Positions 22,567 to 34,582 of a stretch of DNA of 64,000 nucleotides are shown here, in pieces (the stretch's first letter is position 1; each line of letters opens with the position of its first letter). The notes beneath the pieces are model-generated. The model made no database searches. It was not told the origin of the DNA and saw nothing but the letters and a program-made list of their open reading frames with translations. This DNA comes from Bolinopsis microptera (taxonomy: Eukaryota; Ctenophora; Tentaculata; Lobata; Bolinopsidae). Position numbers and translations under genes: made by a program. The DNA lies in contig NC_087080.1 of NCBI RefSeq assembly GCF_026151205.1, forward strand, positions 2,459,096-2,523,095, given 5' to 3'.

Positions 22567-23796
22567 ATGGTTATCACTGATGTCTATGACAAGATGGAAA
22601 AGGAGTTGGAAACGATCAACAAAAGTTTAAAAGGTAAGAAGAAGTTGGATACTCTAATTGCAGATTCTTTAGAGTTACCCCAAGGGAATACGAAGCTGGA
22701 TATGTTTGAAGTTATAAAGGAACTATACAGTTTAAGTAAGAGGGCCCTGTCACTACTGAAGACCAAGTCTATACTAGAGACACCTGCACCACAGGAAGGG
22801 ACAGCTACTGAGGCCCTAGATATAGTGAGAAAGGATCTAGCACAATTTAGACAAATTCTCATTGAGCACAATAAAGGTGGTCCAGATATTATACCTGAGA
22901 TTAATAACAATCTCGGACCCAGTGAGACTCATACTTTAACTCTGGAAGGGCAGAATGAGGCAGATAAGATAACAGAAGAATTCTGGTCCTCAAAGGTGAA
23001 GAAACATGTTGCATCAATACTGCCCAGCATCCCTATTAAGGGGGTCTCAGGTGTCAAAGAAGGCACAGCAAGGTTAATATTTAAGAACAAGGAACTTATG
23101 GAGAAAGCTAAAGATGCTCTTAGTGTGGACTACAAAGTGTCTGCAAAATCCCACACCGTGACAATGCTTGAACCTAAGCTTACTATGTATGATCTCAAGG
23201 GAGATTTTATTGAGTCATCTGAAGAATTGCGCCAGAGCATCCTTGATAAGAACAGTTCTATTAAGAGTTTAGTTGAAGATGATAACAACACTTTCAAGGT
23301 TATTTTCCTGGAGAAAAACAAGACCTGGGCATGCCTACAAGTGTCAGTGAAAATCAGGCAGTCTATAAGGGAGTCAGGTGACTTTGTACACGCTGATCTT
23401 GGACAGTATAAAGTTAAGGATAGGTATCATGTAATCCAGTGCTTTGACTGTCAGAGCTTCGGACACATGAGTGGCAGTGATTACTGTAAGTGTAAGATGT
23501 ATAATGCCGACCCAGTGTGCTTCTACTGTGCAGGTGCCCATAAATCGAAAGATTGTGAGAAGAAAACGGCGGGCCGAAGATCTAGTATCAAGTGTACGAA
23601 CTGTAGCAACAGTAAAGACAAGAATGTCAAAGATAAATGCAAGACACATTCTGCAGCTGACAGATTATGCCCATCTTATGTGAGAGAGCAGAGTTATATC
23701 ATGGCCAGAACGAGCGGATGTGAAACATCAAAAAACTCGTATCTCCAGTGGGCAAAGATTCGACAAGCTCTCTTTAGAGAGCTTGGGATAAACTAG
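22567..23796 (+). CDS. LINE ORF1: Gag-like protein with zinc knuckles
   Basis: An intact 409-codon frame. The N-terminal third is charged and helical (KMEKELETINKSLKGKKKL). The middle has a compact domain with KGVSGVKEGTARLIFKNKEL, like the RNA-recognition-type fold before the knuckles in Jockey/CR1-type ORF1 proteins. Knuckles follow: CFDCQSFGHM, CFYCAGAHKSKDC (a perfect CX2CX4HX4C) and CTNCSNSKD with later His and Cys. Such proteins bind the element RNA and form its ribonucleoprotein. ORF2 begins about 10 bases downstream on the same strand. The protein is intact whereas the nuclease after it is broken. Confidence 0.82.
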   Translation: MVITDVYDKMEKELETINKSLKGKKKLDTLIADSLELPQGNTKLDMFEVIKELYSLSKRALSLLKTKSILETPAPQEGTATEALDIVRKDLAQFRQILIEHNKGGPDIIPEINNNLGPSETHTLTLEGQNEADKITEEFWSSKVKKHVASILPSIPIKGVSGVKEGTARLIFKNKELMEKAKDALSVDYKVSAKSHTVTMLEPKLTMYDLKGDFIESSEELRQSILDKNSSIKSLVEDDNNTFKVIFLEKNKTWACLQVSVKIRQSIRESGDFVHADLGQYKVKDRYHVIQCFDCQSFGHMSGSDYCKCKMYNADPVCFYCAGAHKSKDCEKKTAGRRSSIKCTNCSNSKDKNVKDKCKTHSAADRLCPSYVREQSYIMARTSGCETSKNSYLQWAKIRQALFRELGIN

Positions 23797-23799
23797 TCT

Positions 23800-24600
23800 T
23801 AGCCACGTTTAATGTTAATCGTCTAGTGAACAAGACAGTAGAGGTTCTTGAGCATCTAACTGATGAGGGGGTTGATATCTGTTTTCTTCAGGAATATTTT
23901 CTTAAGGAAGCAGATACTGCAAAAATACAAGAGATACGAGATTGTGGTTGGGGTATTTTATCCAACCCAAGGAAGCATCGTAGTGGCGGAGGAATAGGTA
24001 TGATTTTCAATAAGAACCTTAAGTTGAAAAGCAACGGTAGAGTCAAGAAGTAAAAGTCTTACCAAGTCATGGAAGTTGTACTGGAAACAAATAGTGGGAT
24101 AATCAGACTTATTGATGTGTATAGACCGCCTTACACCAAAAAGGCCAGGTACACTGAGTGCCACTTCTTGGAAGAATTCAGTGAATACCTGTGTGATTTT
24201 TCTGGTAAGCCAGGAACCCCGGTGATTGCAGGGGATTTTAATTTACATATTGAAAGACCTAAATATCTTTACCACGCAAAGTTTCTTTCCCTTCTTGATC
24301 AGCTTGGTTTCATCCAATGTGTACCACTAGAAAAGTAAAAGGACTCACAATCAAGGAGGAACTCTTGACCTCGTGATAACAACCAAAGTCTTTAAAGACT
24401 CTATAACTTCTATCAACATTGTGGAATCTGGGACTAGATCAGATCATTTTCTTGTTAAATTTGTAGTGTCTGAGAGCCTGAAGACCTCTTTGAATGATAC
24501 AAGGGTGATGAACTACCGTGATTTTAAAAGTATTGTGGTTGAGGATTGTGAGATAGACTGTGCGATTTCAAGAATAATTTGACTGCTCCAGAGAAGAATT
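23800..24600 (+). pseudogene. LINE ORF2 fragment: broken APE-type endonuclease
   Basis: Three pieces (23826-24053, 24069-24338, 24373-24582) spell an AP-endonuclease-like domain: LQEYFL, SGGGIGMIF, DVYRPP, VIAGDFNLH and SDHFLV in the right order. There is a TAA after 24050 in the same frame and a +1 frame change near 24340. Homology fades after 24600 and no reverse transcriptase follows, so the copy is 3'-truncated, which is unusual for LINEs and suggests a later deletion. Confidence 0.82.
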
Positions 24601-24996
24601 GATGATCAATTTTTGATAGCATACGTCAAGACTTAGTGAATAGTGGCACCAACTATTGTCAAGTTACAAAGACCCTGACATGTCAAATAGGAGCTCTATT
24701 CAAAAAGGTAGACAATTTGTCTTCTTTGGACAATGTAACTGATTAAAGTCATAGTTAACAGATACTGCTCAGAGACAGAGCAAGATAACTCTATCGTATT
24801 TTATATTTAGCAATATTACTATTTTTGTAAAATAACACATCACTATTTTCTAAAATAGCACATCACTGCAGTATAAGTAGAGGAGCTAACTTGTTGCAGA
24901 ACATTTTCTTCAAGATTTTTTCAGCGTTCAGTTGGTTCACAAGATCAAGGTTATCTGTCAGTACACTCCAGGCCAGCAGTTGAAACTTTAATCGGT

Positions 24997-25064
24997 TATA
25001 TAAGGTCTGTTCTGTCTCAATTCTCACTCGCAACGGAGCAGCATCTTTGTAACTTTATATCAGG
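24997..25064 (+). promoter_or_regulatory. Probable core promoter and 5' untranslated exon of the receptor gene
   Basis: TATATAAG at 24997-25004 is followed about 20-30 bases later by TCTCAATTCTCACTC, a plausible initiator. A donor (ATATCAG/GTAATT) at 25064 and an acceptor (CATTCCAG) at 25229 flank a small intron that ends five bases before the ATG at 25234. All inferred from sequence. Confidence 0.55.
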
Positions 25065-25233
25065 TAATTAAAGTTTTTATTTTTCTCAAATTCATTATTC
25101 AATACAGTCTAATATCAGGATATTAAGCCAATAGTTTACTAATAATTACACATAATTAAGGGTCTGGAAGGTAGCTCTGAATAATTAACTAAATTAATCC
25201 ATTTTAAAATATATTTCCTTTCATTCCAGTTCA

Positions 25234-28200
25234 ATGAATCTACTTGCTTTCATTCTAACGTGTTGGTTACTTAATCGAACTAAAGAAACAAGTAAGACAT
25301 ATTCATAGTTAATTATACTAGTTGAAGTTAATTAAAATTATTATGAATTGGTCCGTATCAGATGATTTTGAACAATTTTATGATTATGATGACATTGCTT
25401 TTTGAGTTCATAGCTTAGTACAAATGTGCAAGTTTGAATAAGATATATAAAGATCTGAGGCAAACAGATATAGTAGAGTAGGGCCAAAATTAAGACAGCA
25501 AAGTATGCCACTTTTGGCCCCCAGTGTGATATAATTATAAACTGAAGCCGTGAAATTTAACGACAAGCTTGAAAACGTGTTTTTTACAGAGAGAGTTCAA
25601 TTTGAATTATACAGATGGAATGGACTTCCTAGTAAAGCCACGGTTGGAATTGTTGTTGCTAGAACATCCACAGAGGTATTTTCTTGACTTATATTTTAAT
25701 TATACCACTATTTATAAATTAAAGGTATGTAATATAATGGATGCAAGAAATAGTTGCGACTACTACCACCTCACTGGAGATATATTTAAATTAGTAATTG
25801 AGTTTGTAATTTGTGTTACAAAACTGGTTACAAAAATCAGCGAATAAATTCGTAAATATATTATAAACAATACAAATTTTATATATTGTTGTTCTTCATG
25901 TGATGGTTGAGACAACAGATATCATTACAGGTAGTGACAGTCGCTGTCTCGAGTGTCACAGACCACATCGCAGATTTGATATGCAAGGATATGGGATTTA
26001 ATCATTCTGTGGATTAGTTTGGTTTGGTTATGTTCTATAGACTTAGGAAAGGAAATTTGAATGACAATACCATTAATGATAGGTTAAAGGCATATAAAAG
26101 ATGGTAAGTAAATTCGCACTAGTGCAAAGACAAAATAGTTATTTTACCAAGTTACTTTGTTGAGCTTCCTTAACAAGGCCAATAGTGTAGAACGTATGTC
26201 ATTAAAATCTAAGTGAAGATTGACATCTTTCATACAGACAGACAGAGGAAGGTTATGTCTCAGTGACATGGGGCACTTTAAAGTTTTATTAAGGTATAGC
26301 TATGCTGGGAAACTACGAACCCACTCCAGCCAGTTTACCGCTTTTACCTGATTATAAAGCGAGGGAACCACAATAATGCAACTAAAGTTCATTATCTTTT
26401 AATATGTAGTTAGTGTACTCTTATCTCTATGGTTAGTAGATAGGCTAAGTCCCAACAACTTAGAAGCATTAAGAAAACGGTCAACCCTGGTCACTGTTCA
26501 CCAATTTACTTGCTTTAAGGCGACCTCGGAGTTTCGACGTTGTCTTTCCAAAGCTTTTGTTTGCCTTAAGCCCCAAAACAATTAACATGCCTGCGTTTTC
26601 CACCCGGTGTTCCAAAGGATGTCTGCAGATATGAGCGGTGGTTGGTTTCCACCCTGCCCTCTTGATCCATGGTCGGGTTCCAACTTTTTTTTTTAATCTC
26701 ACACTTATTTTACTTCGGAGTATTCCAACAGCCACATTGTTACACAATTGTAACTAGCCAATTACAGGAAGCCGAAGGATTTAATTAGGCCAGTGACGGT
26801 TAAGGTAGTGTGTACCATACTTTCTTCGCCCGAGACTTCGCTGCAATGGACAGCTTCTCATTTAACCCTCACACACGATTTCTCGAATATTCGGCTGAGT
26901 AGACCGGGGGGCTGCATAGACCACTCAGGATCTTTAGCTGAATGTCGACGACACTCACCCCACGACTAGGCAGGCAGTGGGTTTCGAACTCGCAATCTCA
27001 CGATTACAAATCCGATGATTAACCAACTACGCTACCTGGCCGTTAAAAAACGAAAACGAAATTTTTTCGTCCCTGGATATGTCCAGACTCCAGCCAATGG
27101 CATTATTTGGTCCTGTAATTCTAAACTCACACTAGGGAACAAGGCAACGAGTTCCTTTCTGGTTCGGTGTTCTCTCCACTAGTATATCATGTTTATTTTA
27201 TTCAAGTTTTGGTTAGACTTTAATAAGTGGCATAAATTGAACGTTTTGTTCGACTGGAGTTCCCTGTTTTCTACCTTAAACTGCAATCTTTGTCCTTACC
27301 TTTATCTGTAGCACCAATCTGTGAGTAAACAATTCAGGTACATTTCACTGGTTGAAGAACAAGAAAATACTCCACAAAACCTCCGGAAATTCGAAAATCG
27401 CTTACAAGGAACAAAAGCAATGGATAATATTATCTGTGGTAAAAGTGAACGAAATTTCGATGAATGCCCTATTTATTCGATTGGGGAAAATAACAGTGAT
27501 TATAGATTGGGGCTTGCTTGTGTACCAAAACCCGGTAAGACTGAATTTGGTAATTTTTAAGGGGCTTTATCTTATGTTAACTGATGTTCCGTTTTCAAAG
27601 ATTGATTATTAGCCATCATTCAAATAGATTGTATCAAAAACACAATATAGAAACTACGCTATTTATGGTCATTGTAAAGTTTGCTTTGCCCAAATTTGAC
27701 TGCCAAAATTGGTACAATTTGACCGGTTGAGCTATTTAGTGAGCTAGCATGCCACCTGGTGTTCACCCTTTGTTAATATTTCACCCAGATGGAAACAAAT
27801 GTTCACTGGACACTTTAACATGTAATCTATATGGGTTACTCAGCCAATGTGGAGCATATCAGTGCTTCAAAGTGACATTTTAAAACTTTTTGCAATCTCG
27901 TTGGTAACTGAATCTGGCAGTCAAAACAGGTTGAGACTCTCAGAAAAAGGTCCCATCTACACAGAAAGCCCCGGTTGAGACAACTTTTAATGCTCAGCCT
28001 GTGTGGAGCAGTAGCTTGAAAGTTAGGCAATTTTCAAGACCAAAAATCATACGCTAAACAGTCAAGTTTTTGGTTGAACCTCTATGAACTTTTTAGCTGA
28101 AACCCCTCTCAAGAGTTTTTGACTATTTGCGATAACACACCATGTCTCAACCGACGTGGAGCGAGGTTTTGGCAATGTAGAAATTTGTAAATTTTTAATT

Positions 28201-31200
28201 TATTAGCTTTTCATAATGCTTTTGTTTAGATCTGTAAGATTTTTTTAGCTTGGTAACTCTTACTAACTCTATTTTGAGTACTGAAACGGATATTTATATT
28301 CAGTACACTTTTCTCAACCCTGTGGAGCCCAAAATGGTTAAAAATTTGCCAACTTTTAAATTCTTTCTGGGTTGAGATAAAGTGACTTCTGTGATTTACA
28401 TCTTGACTCCTGTATCTATATTTTCACCGTTGATGCAGACTCTTTAGTCGAGAACAGCCTATCTCAACCATGTGGAGCAAAAAGAGGTCTTCCTTTTGAT
28501 CAATCGAGACAACTTTTAAGTGCTTCATGGGATATTATTTTTATTCATTCTAGAGAAAATATGTTATAATATTGGTGGTCAATAAACTTACTTCACGGGA
28601 ACTATTCAGTGCTCAACCTGTGTGGAGCAGAGATGATTTCTGTTGTATTAGATTTTCGAAGCTCACTACTTCATTCTACAGCCGCATGCAAGAGAGATCT
28701 TCATCAAATGTTAGGCAGTTGAGGAATCCCGTACATGACATGTCATTTCTAGCTCTGCTCCACTCTGGATGAACAGTTCTGGAACATCAATCATGGCCCA
28801 ATCATGGTAAGAAAAGTATTTAAAGTATATCAGTAAACTTTAAATTGCATTACGTACAAATTGGCTACAGATCGACCATCATGGAGACTCTTTTTACCGT
28901 AGAAAAGCCTGTTGCTCCTCACGGTTGAGCATATTGTCTTTTTCTATGGTGGCATATTTCTCTTTAAAGGACACAGTACTACATACATCAACAGCTTCTT
29001 AAGTATTGATAATATCATTCCTCCTTTATCCTAATATAACAACACTGATCCTTACAAATAGTTGTGTTATCAATCTATCATTCCATTCTGCTCCTCTCTG
29101 GTTGAGCCTATTAAATACAATTTTTCAATCTGTTCTGCTAGTAATTTATTGTAAAAGCTAAAATACTCATTCTAATTTCTCATCCAAGTCATATCAGCCG
29201 ATGAGGAGTCATGTTATGCAGTAAAAGTCCTCTGCTCCACATGGTTGAGCATTACTAGGTTTATCAGCAGTTCCAAAGAATAGAGTCAGGGGGTCTGAAC
29301 ATAATCACAAGAAAAAATGATATTTTTATGGCCTGATTAGATATATTTATCGTTTTTAATCACACTCACTTTCAAAACTCAGTTTCTTCCCAATCAGTAT
29401 TTCCAACTAAGGTATAATAGTTTCGTGCTCCGCATCGGTTGAGCAAGGTGTACCATTATTGATAATGTTATCTGGTGCGTATTCCTTTAAACTAAGATTT
29501 TGTGAAAAGACGGAGATTCTACTGTAATGTTTACCCCTGGTTGAGACGAAAAATATGAGGATATTTCGACTGCTCCACACTGGCTGAGGTCCATTTTATG
29601 ATTTGGCAGTGAAAATATTTTGCAATTAACGTCCAGGATCTATTTGTTAAATGGCGATCAAAATAGTCAAAAAGCATAGATTTTATTGGGGTGCTCCACA
29701 CTTTTTTGCTCCACATCGAAAACCAGGTCACAACTTTTGCTCCACATGAGATAGAAACTTCATTCCAAAGAATTCAGAAAATTCGGAATCTTCAGATGAA
29801 AATGATATCAGAAAGGATTAAATTGCTCTTTATCAACCTGCTCAAAAATTTAAATCAAAAAGTAAGCAAAATGGGCAAAGCAAAATTGACAATGACCTTA
29901 TACACGTTTATTAATAATTTTACATCCGAACAAGAATTATTTTTTCCAGGAGATTGCACCTTTGTCCAAAAAGGGGTTTTTATAAAAAACCTTTGTTACC
30001 GGGATGAACAATACGAACTTTACAAATGTCCTGACATGTCCACATATTACACTTCTGAGCTCATCGGTGAAAATTACGAAAAAATGTCGAGTTACGTGAC
30101 GATTAGCCGTGCAACGAAAAAGTGCCCCGATGATCCTCGTGGATACCAAAAATGTTTTGGTAGGTTGCATAATAAGAAGTTAGGCAACATCTCAATACCT
30201 TTCTGCAGAGGATACTTCAAAAAATATATCAACATAGGAGATAGGTTCATGTACGAGCTGGAACAGACATATGGCACAGATAGTAAGTATAATAATGATG
30301 GCCCTGATAGTATAAGTAAATGTGATGGAATCTGTAATGATCGTAATTGTCTTGATGAAGCATCCTGTAATGGTTTCTATTACGGGCTTTACTGTGGTGG
30401 CATCACTTCTAGGGCTTCTAATACATTATATGTTAGCCCTGTGCAAATATGTGACGGCAAATCTGATTGTATAAATGAGGAGGACGAAGCTGGATGTTTA
30501 GAATTCAGTATTAAAACGGATGGTTTAAATCGCAATTATTCTAGTGAAGTTGGAAGTTTAGACCAGGTTAAGAAGTCGGAATGGTGCATCAATTCAGGGA
30601 ATAGCGAGATATTTAAAAAACAGATACACAACTTTACCCGATGTTCCTCACTTAATTATTATAACAAGGGATTTATTTCATTTTGTAAATACTTTTACGA
30701 CCAAACTAATTGCTCGGATCCTATGAGAGGAGTGGTCCCCTGCCTAATTGACGGCAGGTCATCTACGGTGTCGAATTTTGCCACTTGTATGCAAAAGCCT
30801 GGTCTATGCGATGATGGATTTGACAACCTCTGTGTGAAAACTTCTGTTTTATGCTACGTTCACAAACACCAACTATGTGATGGAATATTGGACTGTTCTG
30901 ATGAAAGTGACGAAACATACAGAATCTGTACATCAATGACTGTATCTAAGTGTTACCGTAGATATCGACACAAGACAAAACTCCCCATACCTATCAGCTG
31001 GCTGGGAGACGGATTTGAAGATTGTAAAAATGGAGACGACGAAAAAGACATTTGGCCAAAATGTGGAGTCGGTGAATGGTCTCATTTTGTAATCGACAAC
31101 AGTAAATGTGAAGATGTCTTTAAGTGCAGCGTCAGGTCATCGGAATTTGTGCAATTCCAAAGTTTGTGTCATGGTCTCAACATCTGTGATCATGAAAGAA

Positions 31201-33174
31201 TATGCAGTAAAACCAGGAAACATGAGCATATTTATGAAAAACCGATTGCCATCGGAGGAGAAAAACCATTAGAATTTCTTGTGCATTGTTTACCGGGTGT
31301 CATTAAAAGTCTAGGCCACTACATATCACCATGTGTCAAATATGACTTCACACCATTGCAGATTTTTGGATCAATTGAACCAACAGCATCATTAATGTTA
31401 CCCAAAATAGCTAGAGACTGTAGAAACGTATTCGGAAAAGTATACATTTATCTCAGCTGTTCCAACAAATGCACTGACCAACCTACATGTCCTTTAAAAC
31501 CACTTAACTTTGATTCTTGTGAAATTGAAAATCAATTTAAAGACAGGATATACACAATGAATATGAAGAACAAGAATCAACTCACCTTTTTGATTAAAAA
31601 CGAAAGAAGTGGAGAATACGAACAAAGAAACTTCCGATGCAAGAATGATCGATGCATCAGCTTCGAAAAAGTTTGCAACTTGCTTGACGAATGTAATGAT
31701 GGCTCAGACGAAGAAAATTGCTCAAACAACTACGCTTGTGACACTCCAAAGCATTACATAAGACACAATCAAAAATGTGATGGACAAATAGACTGTGATG
31801 ACTACACCGACGAATGCAATGAACAGTGTGGTATGACCATCATACCTAACAACTCAATGGAGGTGTTCAGTTGGGTCATTGGTTGTGCAGCAGTTATCTT
31901 AAATTCCATAAAGATTTTTAAAAGTCTCAGGCTACTGGCCACAAAAACATTTACCTCTGCTCAGAACAATAAGGCATTGACATGTGTCATTCATGTCGGT
32001 GATCTGATTACAGGATCTTACCTTATCACAATTGCAATCGTAAACTCGTATGTATATGGGAATTCATTCTGCAAAAAAAAGAGCTAATTGGTTGTCAAGC
32101 GATGAGTGTGCATTTTTAGGAGTCTTTAGTACATTTGGAAGTCAAATATCACTCTTTTCTATGACCTGCCTCAGTATTTTCCGTGCTCTTGGCGTGATCA
32201 AAGTTCAAAAGATTACATCTAAAAATGCGGCCGCCAAAATGGCAATCCTCATTCTGATAATGGGAGTAGCATCATTTTTTTGGGCATATATTCCTTTAAT
32301 GACGTTTAGTGAGGACTTCTTTGTTAACGGTATGACTTATAATCCAAAAATCAAAGCATTTTCTGCGTTTGTTAACAAAGAAAGACACATTAACATTATA
32401 AAATTATATTTTGGAAGGATATCTATCTCAGCAGTCTCCACTTGGGCTAAGATTAATCATTTGATTGGCGATATGTTTTCCAAACAATATGACGGGATAG
32501 GACGAAGGAAGATTCACTTCTATGGTAACGATGGTGTCTGTCTTTTCAAATACTTTGTTTCGAGAAATGACTCCCAAAAAGCATATGTTTGGACAAATCT
32601 TTTGCTTAACTTGCTATGCTTTTCAATTATTTTCGTCTGTTACATCAAAGTCCTGTTTTTTTCTAAGTGCTCTAGAAAACGCAGGAACAGAAACATGGAA
32701 CAAAACAGACGGGCCAGAGATAAACAAGAGACAGAGAGATACATTGCCATAATAATCGTGACAGATTTTCTATGTTGGATCCCGTTCATCTTGGTGTGTA
32801 TGCTGCACTATTTTGAAGTTATGGACGCAACAGCCCTGTATCCAATATCGTCTATTGTGATTCTCCCAATAAACTCTGTGATAAATCCTCTCCTTTACAA
32901 CAACTACATTACCCGCATAGTCAAAACAATATTGAATTGGCTAACTCTAGTATACATGTTCTTGTTGAGAATATTGGTTTCAGATGCTGAAAAAAAAACA
33001 ATCAAGGGACAATGCAGAAAGCAGGAAGACATTAAATTGGATCAACAACCAATCACGAAACCAGAGCATAACATGGGCCAGAAAGACGCAGACATTGAAA
33101 GGGATTGCATTATTCTACATAGGATGAGAACGATAACTAAAAAATCTGTTGACAAAATTGACATTCAAAAATAG
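25234..33174 (+). CDS. LDLa-rich class A G-protein-coupled receptor, four coding exons, one frame break
   Basis: Coding exons: 25234-25291 (signal peptide MNLLAFILTCWLLN), 25590-25675, 27312-27534 and 29950-33174. Phases agree at every junction (1, 0, 1). The open frame at 29691-29949 before the last exon is excluded because the acceptor TTTTTTCCAG at 29949 joins the 27534 donor in phase. The ectodomain is about 750 residues and Cys-rich, with LDL-receptor class A repeats, then seven membrane segments. It resembles the relaxin-receptor/LGR group in architecture but no leucine-rich repeats are seen. At 32073-32080 a run of eight A shifts the frame by one; seven would read through. That could be a real null allele or a sequencing error. 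Introns contain a SINE and a striking periodic motif array. The 3' untranslated end is not defined. Confidence 0.82.
26685..27041 (-). mobile_element. tRNA-derived SINE, copy 1 (in receptor intron 2)
   Basis: On the minus strand it starts GGCCAGGTAGCGTAGTTGGT (A box) with a B box GAGTTCGAAACCC. The head folds like a tRNA. A ~250-base body follows (TTAAATGAGAAGC, TCTCGGGCGAAGAAAG, CCTTCGGCTTCCTGTAATTG) and it ends in an A-tail of ten at 26685-26694. It matches the copy at 44011 almost throughout the shared parts and is the longer one. Confidence 0.92.
27839..29746. repeat. ~150-bp periodic array of a 16-17-bp imperfect palindrome in receptor intron 3
   Basis: Consensus CTCAACC(n)TGTGGAGC and its complement GCTCCACA(n)GGTTGAG. 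Forward copies start at 27839, 27993, 28146, 28313, 28463 and 28612. Reverse copies start at 28757, 28914, 29090, 29234, 29427 and 29572; three half-copies GCTCCACA lie at 29693, 29708 and 29739. Start-to-start steps are 154, 153, 167, 150, 149, 145, 157, 176, 144, 193, 145 and 121. DNA between copies looks unrelated. The orientation flips once near 28,690, so copies pair off at nearly equal distances from that centre. Each copy could itself form a short stem (GCTCCAC with GTTGAGC, one mismatch). Extra GGTTGAGA half-words occur at about 27930, 27974, 28372 and 29537. Function unknown; dimeric protein sites or RNA pairing rungs are possible. Confidence 0.9.
29950..33174 (+). CDS. Main receptor exon: ectodomain and seven transmembrane segments
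   Basis: LDLa-type blocks: CDGKSDCINEEDEAGC (30448-30500), CDGILDCSDESDE (30876-30914), FRCKNDRCISFEKVC through CNDGSDEENC (31633-31722) and CDGQIDCDDYTDEC (31774-31817), each with the acidic calcium-binding pattern. Another block at 30319-30396 (CDGICNDRNCLDEASC) is unlike standard LDLa. Membrane segments: TM1 about 31862-31920, TM2 31981-32058, TM3 32107-32190, TM4 32239-32300, TM5 32584-32660, TM6 32740-32820, TM7 32835-32915. TM6 has FLCWIP and TM7 ends INPLLY, the class A CWxP and NPxxY signatures. The DRY position after TM3 reads FRALG, so the Asp/Glu is absent. The loop between TM4 and TM5 is long (about 90 residues). The tail is lysine-rich. Confidence 0.85.
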
Positions 33175-34560
33175 GCAATGATCGAAAATAAGGCAACCCA
33201 TTTGACATGAAAGAGTTTCTAAAAAAATAGCCTGATCAAAAAGTTATTGGAAGGCAATTTATTTCCTCAAATTAGCTTTGCATTTCAGAACTATGAGTGG
33301 TAGTTGATGAAAAACTTATTTTATGACTGGTGATTGACAGATTTTCATTTTTGCTCATTCTTAAAGTTGCATAAATTCCAATCCTTATTTAAACCTTTAT
33401 CTATCCTATTTTAAATGCTTGCACGTACTACGTGACGCACTTGGTTCACAAGTAAATAATCCAATGCACTGTATGACGGTCGTGCGCTACTGCAAGAACC
33501 AGATGGCTTTGGTTAAAGTGATTTAAAGCGTTTGTCTAAATCAAGGTCGCTAATTCTTTTATTAAATCGACTACAATATCATTCTGAAGTCAATATAAAA
33601 CAGTTGTTTTGTTTCATTTTGTTAATCTTAACCACAATTTCACCAGGATGTTTCACAAGGATGTTTAACTACTCAATGTGCTTTCGCGTCATTGCGGGCG
33701 CCCTCGTATCACTAAAAGCGCAAAGGCTCTGGTTGAAGCAAATTTGGTTGAAGCAAATTTGCAAAAAAAAAGAGCACAGCTTACCACAATATAAACTCAG
33801 AGTTGAGACACAGTTAATAAACTGCGGAGTGACTCAAAATTTTTACTGAAATTTTTGTTTAACTGAAATGCTATACAGAAAAACAGAAGGCTCCAACCAA
33901 ACATTCCACCTACTGATCTTAACCACCCTAACAACTCTCTAACTCTCTCTCTCTTGAACCCTCATTCCCTCACTCCTCTTGGTGCACAAAACCATTCTAA
34001 CCTATGTATGTCCCCCCTACGGGTTCCACAAGCCCAACGGTACATAGTTAGATGAAAAACAGAGAGGCCTTGATTGCCAGATCAAGGACTGCATCAGTAG
34101 CAGCGAAATACGGATATACCCTCTCCCTTACAGTCAGCGAGCTGACAAAAATCTGACTGTGTCTTTTAGGCCTTACCACACCATCTTCGCTATTGCATCC
34201 ACTCGCCCGTTTTCACTGACACACGAGTTGAGATACAGCAGCAAACAGGACATGGATCAGAATCATCAGTTACAAACCTGACACCGTTTCAGGCTTTAAT
34301 CGCGATACGGTTTCCTGTCAGGCGCCCCAGCAGTCCACCCTTGGACCACCATCAGATCCGAGAGTCACTTGAGGAGACATGTTAGAGCTCCCAATTGGCT
34401 ACGAGATAACGTTTATGGTACCTCTAGATGTTAAGTGAACTCTTAAGCATCAACCTTCCTGAACTCCTACTCCCTCTTCCTTGATAACAAGTAGATCCAT
34501 CTGGAACAGTGAGCTGCTTCTTTCCCACTATCCCGTACCAGCTTCTTCAGCTCTCTTCTT
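33175..34560. other. Receptor 3' flank, then probable LINE 3' sequence
   Basis: No gene. A GC-rich stretch at 33655-33760 (GGGCGCCCTCG, AGGCTCTGGTTGAAGCAA) resembles pieces at 39700-39800 and 43060-43130, so it is probably the same small repeat. From about 33900 the text is compositionally like the 3' untranslated part of the minus-strand LINE fragment that follows. Confidence 0.45.
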
Positions 34561-34582
34561 TTAAATGTATAGATGCCACCAT

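Noticed and set aside
27839-29746. CRISPR-like array
   Set aside because: Short conserved units separated by unique spacers recall CRISPR, but units vary, spacers are ~130 bp, orientation flips and the locus is a eukaryotic intron.
29691-29949. N-terminal extension of the receptor frame
   Set aside because: An acceptor at 29949 joins the 27534 donor in phase and the upstream chain begins with a signal peptide; the extension also overlaps the motif array.
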